NCBI GenBank assembly: GCA_002409445.1
Contig: DHNJ01000054.1
Location: 1-24,762 of the forward strand
DNA length: 24,762 nucleotides
Reading direction: 5' to 3'
Origin: Armatimonadetes bacterium UBA5419
Lineage (GTDB): Bacteria; Armatimonadota; UBA10988
In this document: piece after piece, positions 7,500 through 14,171 of the stretch
How positions within the stretch are numbered: the first letter of the stretch is position 1
How the letters are laid out: each line of letters opens with the position of its first letter
Made by a program: the position numbers and the translations under genes
The notes under the pieces: generated by a model
The model's input: only the letters and a program-made list of their open reading frames with translations
What the model was told of the DNA's origin: nothing
Database searches by the model: none

Positions 7500-8312
7500 G
7501 TGTTTCTGGGCACGGGCACGTCGGTCGGGGTGCCCTTCATCGGCTGCGGTTGCGCGGTCTGCACCTCGTCTGACCCGCTCAACCGCCGCCTGCGGTCATC
7601 GCTTTGGCTCAAGGACGACAACCGCAGCGTGCTCATCGACTGCGGCCCCGATTTCCGCGCCCAGGCCCTCCGCGCGGGCCTCACCTGGCTCGATGCGGTG
7701 ATCCTGACCCACGAGCACTACGACCATATCTTCGGCCTCGATGACCTGCGCCAGGTCCGCCACCCGCACGACACCGAGCGGGGCCTCCCGATCTGGGGCG
7801 ACGAGGCGACCATCGCTTGCGTGCGGCGCGTCTTCGCCTACGTCTTCGACGGCTGCGACACCGGCTCGGCCAAGCCGCGGCTCGATCTGCGCGAGCTGAC
7901 CGACCTAGACCAGCCCTTCAACATCGCCGGACTGTCGTTCCTGCCCGTGCCGGTCCACCACGGCACGTTCCAGGTCATCGGCGTCCGCGTCGGCGACCTC
8001 GCCTACATCCCGGACTGCAAGCAGATCCCCGAGGCGTCGCTGGAGCGGCTGACCGGGCTCGACACCCTCATCCTGGACGGCCTACGCCGCACCCCGCACA
8101 ACACGCACCTGCACCTCGACGCCGCGCTGGAGCTGGCGCAGAAGATCGGCGCGCGGCAGACGTATCTGACGCATCTGACCCATGACTACGACCAAACCTG
8201 CGGCGACGAGGGCCTGCCGGCCGGGGTCCACCTCGCCTACGACGGGCTGGAGCTCGAGGTTACGGGCATCGGCAGCTCCGCCTCCGCCAGCTGCGCGCCC
8301 GCGGCCGAGTAG
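7500..8312 (+). CDS. PhnP-like metallo-beta-lactamase-fold phosphodiesterase
   Basis: This protein of about 270 residues has the metallo-beta-lactamase fold of the PhnP/cyclic-phosphate phosphodiesterase group. With the GTG start, the zinc motif is H71-x-H73-x-D75-H76 (LTHEHYDH), preceded by LIDCGPDFR and followed by PVHHGTF, AYIPDCK and THLTHDYD. A Cys cluster C16-x-C18-x2-C21 (IGCGCAVC), followed by DPLNRRLRSS, matches the extra zinc site known in PhnP. Typical members hydrolyse cyclic phosphate or phosphodiester bonds, but no phosphonate gene is nearby, so the substrate is unknown. GTG 7500 is the only NTG start close to the domain; ATC 7491 has the better ribosome site and an ATG at 7404 has none. 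The last 16 residues extend beyond the usual end and overlap the convergent gene by 76 bp. Confidence 0.87.
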   Translation: MFLGTGTSVGVPFIGCGCAVCTSSDPLNRRLRSSLWLKDDNRSVLIDCGPDFRAQALRAGLTWLDAVILTHEHYDHIFGLDDLRQVRHPHDTERGLPIWGDEATIACVRRVFAYVFDGCDTGSAKPRLDLRELTDLDQPFNIAGLSFLPVPVHHGTFQVIGVRVGDLAYIPDCKQIPEASLERLTGLDTLILDGLRRTPHNTHLHLDAALELAQKIGARQTYLTHLTHDYDQTCGDEGLPAGVHLAYDGLELEVTGIGSSASASCAPAAE

Positions 8313-8596
8313 AGCCTGGCGCGGAAGACACCGTCGCCCACGGTGTGGCCCAGGGGCAGCTCATAGTCCGGCTCCGAGCGGAGTACGGGATGCTCGGCGC
8401 AGGTGCCCGCCGCGATCTCGGCAAGGGCCAACTCCCAGGTCATCAGCACCCCACGCTCGACCTCCAGCGTCAACTCGACGGTCGCGTCGACGAGCGGCGC
8501 CGCGGCGCCATTGGCCACGGCCACGCGCACGGGCAGCGGCTGGTCGGTCGTGGCGTGATCGGCGGTGGCGGTGAGGGTGAGCGCGTGCTGGGCCAT
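8237..8596 (-). CDS. Small beta-rich protein, possible Ig/CARDB-like single domain
   Basis: This 119-residue protein has alternating hydrophobic strands (ALTLTATADHAT, LPVRVAVANG, ATVELTLEVERG, GVFRARLYSAAG). They suggest one immunoglobulin-like or CARDB-like beta-sandwich, but it has no signal peptide and I cannot assign a family. ATG 8596 has GGAGGAG with good spacing; a longer reading to 8659 is less likely. A TATGAT -10-like hexamer lies at 8624-8619 on this strand with a poor -35. The final 76 bp overlap the 3' end of the metallo-hydrolase gene tail to tail. In this stretch the protein is Ser/Pro-rich (ends TSSSSPS), so either end could be an extension by stop-codon loss. It is moderately likely to be a real gene. 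Confidence 0.6.
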   Translation of the reverse strand: MAQHALTLTATADHATTDQPLPVRVAVANGAAAPLVDATVELTLEVERGVLMTWELALAEIAAGTCAEHPVLRSEPDYELPLGHTVGDGVFRARLYSAAGAQLAEAELPMPVTSSSSPS

Positions 8597-8653
8597 GGTC
8601 TCCTCCGGACTCGTGATCATCATAGCCCCAAGCGCGTCCGCGAGCACGGCCGG

Positions 8654-8681
8654 TTGCACCGCGTGGCCAGCCTGCTAGACT
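8654..8681 (+). promoter_or_regulatory. Sigma70-like promoter for the Gfo/Idh/MocA gene
   Basis: TTGCAC (8654-8659), a 16-base spacer and TAGACT (8676-8681), with TGC just before the -10 as an extended element. Transcription would begin near 8688, giving a leader of about 17 bases that carries the GAGG ribosome site. It lies in the 108-bp gap between divergent genes. Confidence 0.5.
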
Positions 8682-8704
8682 CCGCGGCGAGAGGTGAGGT
8701 CAGC

Positions 8705-9865
8705 ATGGACAAGCTACGCATTGGCATGATCGGTGTCGCCGGCCGGGGCAGCCTGTGGCGCAACTGGCACAAGCCCGACGGCCGCTCGATCGTCGTCGCG
8801 GGCGCCGACCCGAACCCCAAGTTCCTCCAGACCTTCAGCGAGGCGCGCGACGGCGAGGTCTTCGTCACCGACGACTATCGCCGCCTGCTCGAGCGCGACG
8901 ACATCGACGCGATCGCCGTGACCTCGCCCGACTTCTGCCACGAGGAGCACGGCGTGGCCGCGCTCGAAGCGGGCAAGCACGTCTTCTGCGAGAAGCCGCT
9001 GGCGATCACCATCGACGGCTGCGACCGCCTGCTGCGCGCGTATGCCGACAGCGGCAAGCGGCTGATGTGCGGCTTCAACATGCGCTACATGAACATCTTC
9101 CGGACGATGAAGGAGATCATCGACTCGGGCGTCATCGGCGAGATCAAGGCCGCCTGGGTGCGCCACTTCGTCGGCTTCGGCGGGCACTTCTACTACCACG
9201 ACTGGCACGCGACGCGGGCCAACGCGACCTCGCTGTTGCTGCAGAAGGGCGCCCACGACATCGACATGATCCACTGGCTGACCGGCGCCTACACCGAGCG
9301 CGTCGCGGCCTTCGGCGGGCTCGACTACTACGGCGGCGACATGCCCAACGACCTGGTCTGCCCCGAGTGCGACATCAAGGACACCTGCCCCGACTTCCAG
9401 CGCCCCTGGCCCGGCCACGAGAAGTGCGCCTTCCGTCAGGAGATCGACGTCGAGGACAACCAGGTCATGATCATGATGCTGGAGGGCGGCATCAAGGCCT
9501 CGTACTTGCAGTGTCACTTCACCCCCGACTACCACCGCAACTACACGATCATCGGCACCGAGGGCCGGGTCGAGAACTCCGAGCCGGAGGGCAAGGTCTG
9601 GGTCAAGCTGCGGCGCCGGTTTGGCGAGAAGTCGCTGGCCGACCGCGAGTACACGATCAAGCCGGCCGAGGGCAGCCACGGCGGCTCCGACCCCGAGATC
9701 TGCGACGACTTCGTGGCCATGGTGCTCGATGGCAAGACGCCGGTCGCGACGGCGTTGGCCGGGCGGATGAGCGTGGCCACAGGCTGCCAGGGCGCGGCGT
9801 CGTTGCGCCAGGGCGGGCTGCCGCTGGACGTCCCGCGCGCGCCGGAGTTCGCGCCGGCGGTCTAG
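8705..9865 (+). CDS. Gfo/Idh/MocA family NAD(P)-dependent oxidoreductase
   Basis: This 386-residue protein has an N-terminal Rossmann domain (LRIGMIGVAGRGSL) and the family's EKP motif at 96-98 (HVFCEKPLA), which carries the catalytic Lys. The C-terminal part has a KGAHDIDMIHWLTGAY segment typical of sugar or inositol dehydrogenases in this family. A Cys-rich insert around residues 218-240 (LVCPECDIKDTCPDFQ, then HEKCAF) has four Cys and may bind a metal; similar inserts occur in other members. Start ATG 8705 has GAGG 5 bases upstream. It likely oxidises or reduces a sugar or cyclitol, but the substrate cannot be read from the sequence. It is monocistronic and its TAG stop shares the palindrome CTAG with the stop of the convergent acyltransferase gene. 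Confidence 0.92.
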   Translation: MDKLRIGMIGVAGRGSLWRNWHKPDGRSIVVAGADPNPKFLQTFSEARDGEVFVTDDYRRLLERDDIDAIAVTSPDFCHEEHGVAALEAGKHVFCEKPLAITIDGCDRLLRAYADSGKRLMCGFNMRYMNIFRTMKEIIDSGVIGEIKAAWVRHFVGFGGHFYYHDWHATRANATSLLLQKGAHDIDMIHWLTGAYTERVAAFGGLDYYGGDMPNDLVCPECDIKDTCPDFQRPWPGHEKCAFRQEIDVEDNQVMIMMLEGGIKASYLQCHFTPDYHRNYTIIGTEGRVENSEPEGKVWVKLRRRFGEKSLADREYTIKPAEGSHGGSDPEICDDFVAMVLDGKTPVATALAGRMSVATGCQGAASLRQGGLPLDVPRAPEFAPAV

Positions 9866-11121
9866 TCGCCGAAGGGCCAGAGCCGGCGGTAGGGCTGACC
9901 GCCAAGCTGGTCCAGCTCGTCTAGGAGGACGAAGAACCCGGCCGCGCGGACCGCGCCGCCCGCTTCGAGATGCGCGAGGATCGCGCGCTTGAGCGAGGTG
10001 TCGCGGGGCAGCGTGGCCGGGTCGTACTCCGCCTCACCAAAGACGAAGTACAGCCCGTCACGCCCGTGCGAGGGGTAGGGTGTCAGGTACAGCTCGCGCG
10101 ACCAGCGGGCCATGTTCGACTCCGCCCCGAGCCACTCCCAGGCGCGCGGATCGAGGATCCACGAGTGCGTCGCGAAGCCGACGTAGGGCTGCTCTGGGAA
10201 GTGCCGGCTGAAGAACGCAGGAGCCTGCCGCATCGAGTCCAACGCCGCGTCGAGGCTCATCCGCCCGCCCGCGGGAATGTGGACCTCCAGGATCGTTTGG
10301 CCGCTGTGCAGGGCCAGCTCCCACTCGGCGCGGTCCAGGATGACGGGGTCGGGCAGGCCGTGGCCCTCGGGGTGGATGGCGGTGCCGGTGACGCTGCGGT
10401 CCGTCTCCTCGTAGACACTGCGCCAGCCCTCGATCGCGCCGGCGTCGAGGTAGCCGTCGGCGTTATACAGCTCGCCGGGCCGCGCCAGGGCGACCACCGC
10501 GCGGTCGGCCTTGCGGCGCCAGACGGTGACGCGATCGGGGAACGGGCGGAGCATGTACTCGAAGCGGCCCAGCTGGATCAGCCGGCCGGCGAGGTGGTTG
10601 CGCTGCCAGAAGAGTATGCGCGGAGCGACGCCCACCTGGCCGGGCCGCGTCAGCTCATACAGCCGGGTCGACTCGCGGAAGTGAGTCGTGCACTCGCGGC
10701 TGACCGCCTCGGGGATGCCGCGCTCGGCGTGCCGGCCGATCATCCGCGGCAGGACCGCCAGCGACAGCAGCAGGTAGTAGCAGCCGCACTCGGCGGCGCC
10801 GAGCCGGTCGGTCCAGGTCGGCCAGGCACCGGCGCGGTCCAACGGCCGGTCCGGCTGGTCGTAGAGCCAGCGGTACTGGTGCCAGAACATGGCCGTGAGC
10901 GCCGAGTCGGCGGCGATGCGCTCGGTGGTGCGGACGAGCGGCTCCAGCAGTTCCAGCCGTAGGCGCGCGAACTCGTGGCCCCAGCGGGCGAACGCCGGAG
11001 TCAGCGTCGGCTGGTGCGCCGGCTGGCAGGCCAGCGACTCGGCCAGGCCCTCGCCGACGTTCGCGGCCTGCTCGTCATTCAGCCCCAGCTCGGCGAGGAG
11101 GGCGTCGGCGGTCCAGCTCAT
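9862..11121 (-). CDS. Two-domain GNAT_C-type acyltransferase-like protein
   Basis: This 419-residue protein resembles proteins with an N-acyltransferase N-terminal domain followed by a GNAT-like C-terminal domain. Residues about 1-160 are helical (ARWGHEFARLRLELLEPLVR, ECGCYYLLLSLAVLP). The C-terminal domain carries the recognisable stretch HIPAGGRMSLDAALDSM (281-297), then FFSRHFPEQPYVGFATHSWILDP (303-325). This family is found as single proteins in Firmicutes and Armatimonadota, and I know of no defined acyl donor or acceptor. The start ATG 11121 forms a 4-bp ATGA overlap with the tldD stop, so the two are coupled. The longer frame to 11259 lies inside tldD and is rejected. The pairing with tldD is odd and is treated under findings. 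Confidence 0.78.
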   Translation of the reverse strand: MSWTADALLAELGLNDEQAANVGEGLAESLACQPAHQPTLTPAFARWGHEFARLRLELLEPLVRTTERIAADSALTAMFWHQYRWLYDQPDRPLDRAGAWPTWTDRLGAAECGCYYLLLSLAVLPRMIGRHAERGIPEAVSRECTTHFRESTRLYELTRPGQVGVAPRILFWQRNHLAGRLIQLGRFEYMLRPFPDRVTVWRRKADRAVVALARPGELYNADGYLDAGAIEGWRSVYEETDRSVTGTAIHPEGHGLPDPVILDRAEWELALHSGQTILEVHIPAGGRMSLDAALDSMRQAPAFFSRHFPEQPYVGFATHSWILDPRAWEWLGAESNMARWSRELYLTPYPSHGRDGLYFVFGEAEYDPATLPRDTSLKRAILAHLEAGGAVRAAGFFVLLDELDQLGGQPYRRLWPFGD

Positions 11122-12563
11122 TGGGTGCCCACCGCCACGGAGCGGAAGCGCGCCGGGCTCGACCCGTGGGTCATCTCCGCGCGCTGGGCCGGCTGGCCCT
11201 TGCCACAGTTGTTCAGGCCGACCTGCTGCCACTCGGCGGGCCCGCAGATCGCGTCGCAACTGCCCCAGAACTCGGTCGTCAGGCCGTGGTAGAACGGGTC
11301 GCGCAGCAGCCGCGCGCGCTTGCCATCGCGGATCTCCCAGGCCAGCTCACAGCCGAACTGGAAGTTGACCCGGCGCTGGTCGATGCTCCAGGAGCGGTTG
11401 GTCTCCAAGTAAAGCCCGCGCTTCGTGTCGGCGATCAGGTCCTCCAGGCTCAGGTCGTCGGTGCCCGGTTCGAGCGAGACGTTGACCATGCGCACGATCG
11501 GCGCGTTGTGCCAGCCTTCGGCCCGCATGGCCCCGCGGCTGCGCTGTTCGCCGATCGCGCCGGCGTACTCGCGGCTGGAGAGGTAGCCGGTGAGGATGCC
11601 GTCCTGGACGAGCGGCCAGCGCTGCGCGGCGACGCCCTCGTCGTCGAAGCCGAAGGTCGCCACGCCGCCGGGCAGCGTCGCGTCGGCGGTCAGGTTGACC
11701 AGCGGGCTGCCGTACTGCAAGCGGCCTAGACCGTCGGGTGTGGCGAAGCTGGTGCCGGCGTAGTTGGCCTCGCCGCCGAGCACGCGGTCCAGCTCGAGCG
11801 GGTGACCGACCGACTCGTGGATCTGCAGGCACAGCTGGCTTGGGGCGATGATCAGGTCCCAGTCGCCGCTAGGGCAGGCGTCCGCCTCCTGCAGGGCGAG
11901 CGCCTCGCCCGTCACGCCGTCGACGTGGCCCAGCAGATCAACGTCCTCGACCAGTTCGTAGCCGCCGCCGATGTGTTGGCCCCAGGAGTGGGGGTAGCTG
12001 CGCGTCTGGACGCCGCCGGGGCCGACGGTGGTCACATCACAGCCGACGCCGGCGAAGCGCAGGTCCTGGGTCAGGTCGGCGCCCTCGGAGCTGCAGAACC
12101 AGGTCTGCTCGCGGCGAAAGTCCATGTAGGCGCTGGCCACGGCGACGCCGGCGCGCTCCTGCGCGCGGCGGACGACCTCGACCAGCAGTTCGAGCTTCTC
12201 GTCGAGCGGGACCGACTCGGGGGCGCGGCGGAAGGGGGTGGCCCAGGTCGCGGTGACCGCCGGCTCGGGCGCGAGCTCGACGGGCCGCACCCGCCACGGC
12301 GCGCAGGCGCGGGCGTTGGCTACGGCCAGGCGCGCGGCGGCGGCCAGCGAGTCGGTGTCGAGATGCTGGCTCGCGGCCCAGCCCCAGGCGCCACCGGCGA
12401 GCACGCGGATGCCGATCCCGGTCTGCTCGTCGAGGGCGACCGCGGCGACCTGCCCGCGGCGGGCCGCCAGGTATTCGGTGGTCTCGGTCAGCAGGCGCAC
12501 ATCGGCATAGTCCGCACCGGCGTCGAGCGCGGCCTGCAGGGCGGCGGAGGAGATGGCGTGCAT
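11118..12563 (-). CDS. tldD: TldD family zinc metalloprotease
   Basis: This 481-residue protein is of the TldD/PmbA family. The zinc motif H249-E250-x3-H254 (QIHESVGHPLELDR) is intact, and the conserved GLNNCGKGQP segment supplies the third ligand, Cys453. These residues mark a TldD (active subunit) rather than a TldE/PmbA, which lacks HExxxH. In E. coli TldD and TldE form a heterodimer that degrades unfolded peptides and matures microcin B17 and CcdA. Start ATG 12563 has GAGG 9 bases upstream. No TldE gene is found nearby; instead an acyltransferase gene overlaps its end. A strong hairpin upstream probably isolates it from the TPR gene. Confidence 0.93.
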   Translation of the reverse strand: MHAISSAALQAALDAGADYADVRLLTETTEYLAARRGQVAAVALDEQTGIGIRVLAGGAWGWAASQHLDTDSLAAAARLAVANARACAPWRVRPVELAPEPAVTATWATPFRRAPESVPLDEKLELLVEVVRRAQERAGVAVASAYMDFRREQTWFCSSEGADLTQDLRFAGVGCDVTTVGPGGVQTRSYPHSWGQHIGGGYELVEDVDLLGHVDGVTGEALALQEADACPSGDWDLIIAPSQLCLQIHESVGHPLELDRVLGGEANYAGTSFATPDGLGRLQYGSPLVNLTADATLPGGVATFGFDDEGVAAQRWPLVQDGILTGYLSSREYAGAIGEQRSRGAMRAEGWHNAPIVRMVNVSLEPGTDDLSLEDLIADTKRGLYLETNRSWSIDQRRVNFQFGCELAWEIRDGKRARLLRDPFYHGLTTEFWGSCDAICGPAEWQQVGLNNCGKGQPAQRAEMTHGSSPARFRSVAVGTQ

Positions 12564-12576
12564 GGTGCTTGGCCTC

Positions 12577-12591
12577 TATCGCTAGACGATA
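12577..12591. repeat. Short palindrome upstream of tldD
   Basis: TATCG and CGATA flank CTAGA in a 15-bp inverted repeat, directly before the tldD ribosome site. It could be an operator half-site pair or a small hairpin. It is short enough to be chance. Confidence 0.2.
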
Positions 12592-12644
12592 CCAGACCCG
12601 GCGGGCCGTGCAAACCGGGTGCCACGGCCCGCTGGGTGGTCTGG
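12592..12644 (-). terminator. Long hairpin after the TPR gene, probable terminator
   Basis: GCGGGCCGTG (12601-12610) and CACGGCCCGC (12623-12632) are a perfect 10-bp inverted repeat around a 12-base loop. The stem extends outwards with a G-T pair and CCC/GGG (12597-12599 with 12634-12636). After a 3-base bulge it continues with CCAGA/TCTGG (12592-12596 with 12640-12644). It lies 13 bp after the TPR gene stop and 28 bp before the tldD start, both minus strand. No T-run follows on either strand, so it may act with Rho or as an mRNA end-stabiliser. Confidence 0.45.
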
Positions 12645-12657
12645 CCGGACGGCCGGC

Positions 12658-13884
12658 CTAGGCGCGGTCGACGGTCATGTGGAGGCCGCCGATCAGTCGC
12701 ACGAGGTAGTTGTAGGCCACGATGCTCACCGCGGAGACCAGCACGCCGAGGAGACTCATGACCGCCAGCGCACCGAGGCCCCAAGCGAAGGAGAAACCCT
12801 CTTCGCTCGCCATCGCAGCCGGCAAGTACAGCAGCATGAGGAGCAGGAAGCCGCCGACGAAGACTAGATCCATTCGTAGCGCGCCGAGGAAGTGGAAGCC
12901 CTCAACGCGGAGGCTGTAGTGATGGGCGGAGCCGGCGGCGCGGAGCGGGCCGAACCATTTGATTGCCAGGTTGTACAGGAGCCCGATGGCCAGCGCGCCG
13001 AGCACCGAGTTCACCAGCCAGGAGACGAACGCGGCGACGAGGCCCACCATGTCGATGATGACCGCGCTCGCGCCAAAGAGGGGGCTGTTCTGGCCGCTCA
13101 CGACCGCCACCACCACAAAGGCGGGGACGGCCACGGCGAGCAAGAGCAGGATCCCGGGGGCCGAGACGACCAGGTAGGTCTTGATCGCGCTGCCGATGTC
13201 CACAAAGCTGAAGTCGAGGTGGTCGCGGCTGCTCGCCCAGCGCAGCTTCAGGCCAGTCCAGCGGTCGGCGTACCAGTTGTAAAGACTGGCCGAGATGCCG
13301 TTGGACAGCGCATAGAGCAGGGGCAGAAGCAGGAAGAGAGCGACCGTGATGCCGAGTCGCAGCGGCCGCTCCTCCGGGGAGGCGTCCGGTACGTTGCCGC
13401 TGATTTCGGCCCAGAGCGCGACCGCGAGCAGCGGCCAGCTGAGCAGGGTGAGCAGGGCGGTCAGTTTCATCACCGGCACGGGCTCGATGCGGCGGATGAC
13501 GTGCCAGTCGACAGGACTCGCCCCCGGCTTGGGCTGGGGCAGGGCGAGGAGCGCCTCCTGGATGCGGGTGCTCTCGGGGTCGAGGGTCTGCGCCTGCTCG
13601 TAGAATGTGCGCGCGGCGTCGATGTCGCCGGCGGCCTGGGCGATGCGGCCGCGGTTGTACGGCACGCGGGCGTCGGTCGGCAGCAACTCGCCGGCGCGGT
13701 TGAGTGCCTCCTGGGCGAGCAGGGCATGCCCGCCGGAGGCGGCGGCGACGCCGAGCAACAGCCAGGCGGGCCCGGCGTTCGGATCGGCCTCGACCGCGGC
13801 GCGGAGGGCCTTGACGGCGGCGGTGGTGTCGCCGGCCTTCAGCGCGGCGGCACCGTCTCGGTAGTACTGGTCAGCGGTACTCAT
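12658..13884 (-). CDS. TPR protein with three DUF3566-like membrane repeats
   Basis: This 408-residue protein has three TPR-like helix pairs at about residues 4-105 (TAAVKALRAAVEADPN, then LAQEALNRAGELLPT, then ARTFYEQAQTLDPE), followed by a membrane part. The membrane part appears to be three repeats of 85-95 residues: about 127-216, 222-317 and 322-405. Each has a beta-strand segment (HVIRRIEPVPVMK, FSFVDIGSAIK, YSLRVEGFHFL), two hydrophobic helices, and a closing YN-containing motif (LYNWYADRWTGLKLRW, LYNLAIKWFGPLR, AYNYLVRLIGGLHMTV). The first strand and the last motif look like DUF3566, which occurs once in actinobacterial CwsA/Wag31-linked proteins. Start ATG 13884 has GAGGAG in a small hairpin. 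The cytosolic TPRs would bind a partner; the function is unknown. Confidence 0.7.
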   Translation of the reverse strand: MSTADQYYRDGAAALKAGDTTAAVKALRAAVEADPNAGPAWLLLGVAAASGGHALLAQEALNRAGELLPTDARVPYNRGRIAQAAGDIDAARTFYEQAQTLDPESTRIQEALLALPQPKPGASPVDWHVIRRIEPVPVMKLTALLTLLSWPLLAVALWAEISGNVPDASPEERPLRLGITVALFLLLPLLYALSNGISASLYNWYADRWTGLKLRWASSRDHLDFSFVDIGSAIKTYLVVSAPGILLLLAVAVPAFVVVAVVSGQNSPLFGASAVIIDMVGLVAAFVSWLVNSVLGALAIGLLYNLAIKWFGPLRAAGSAHHYSLRVEGFHFLGALRMDLVFVGGFLLLMLLYLPAAMASEEGFSFAWGLGALAVMSLLGVLVSAVSIVAYNYLVRLIGGLHMTVDRA

Positions 13885-13887
13885 GCA

Positions 13888-13904
13888 CAGACTCCTCTAG
13901 TCTG
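13888..13904. repeat. Hairpin holding the ribosome site of the TPR gene
   Basis: CAGACT and AGTCTG pair around a 5-base loop; on the minus strand the loop and 3' arm hold the GAGGAG ribosome site, 7 bases from ATG 13884. It could tune translation, but a 6-bp stem is modest evidence. Confidence 0.25.
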
Positions 13905-14062
13905 GAGGTCTCGGGCAGACGGCGCGCGCCGCGACCGGCAGCCAGCGTCGATTCGCGCTTCGTGCACCGAGACCTACTTGTTCAGGAGGAACGTAGCGAG
14001 GGGCGCGGAAGTTACTCGGTAGATGTCCGTCGGCCGCGGGTCGGAATGGCAATCGAGTTTGG

Positions 14063-14091
14063 TTGACGCGAGGAATCCGATCTGCTAGATT
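14063..14091 (+). promoter_or_regulatory. Strong sigma70-like promoter of the M28-like/permease operon
   Basis: TTGACG (14063-14068), a 17-base spacer and TAGATT (14086-14091), with TGC directly before the -10. It is the best promoter in the window. Transcription would begin near 14098, giving a leader of about 74 bases. The remaining gap (13885-14062) holds only the ribosome-site hairpin described above and no other clear element. Confidence 0.65.
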
Positions 14092-14171
14092 GGCCGCGTC
14101 ACACGATCTCGATCACCAGCCCTCGGCGCGGGTGGGCGTGGGTTCGTGCTAGACACAGAGGATATGGCTCC

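Noticed and set aside
1421..13980. 11-mer gacctacttgt found in two intergenic gaps (about 1421 and 13970)
   Set aside because: Many 11-mers repeat by chance in 25 kb, and no further match surrounds either copy.
12892..14022. Plus-strand frame opposite the TPR gene
   Set aside because: Gly/Arg/Gln-rich antisense shadow that runs across the divergent intergenic region.
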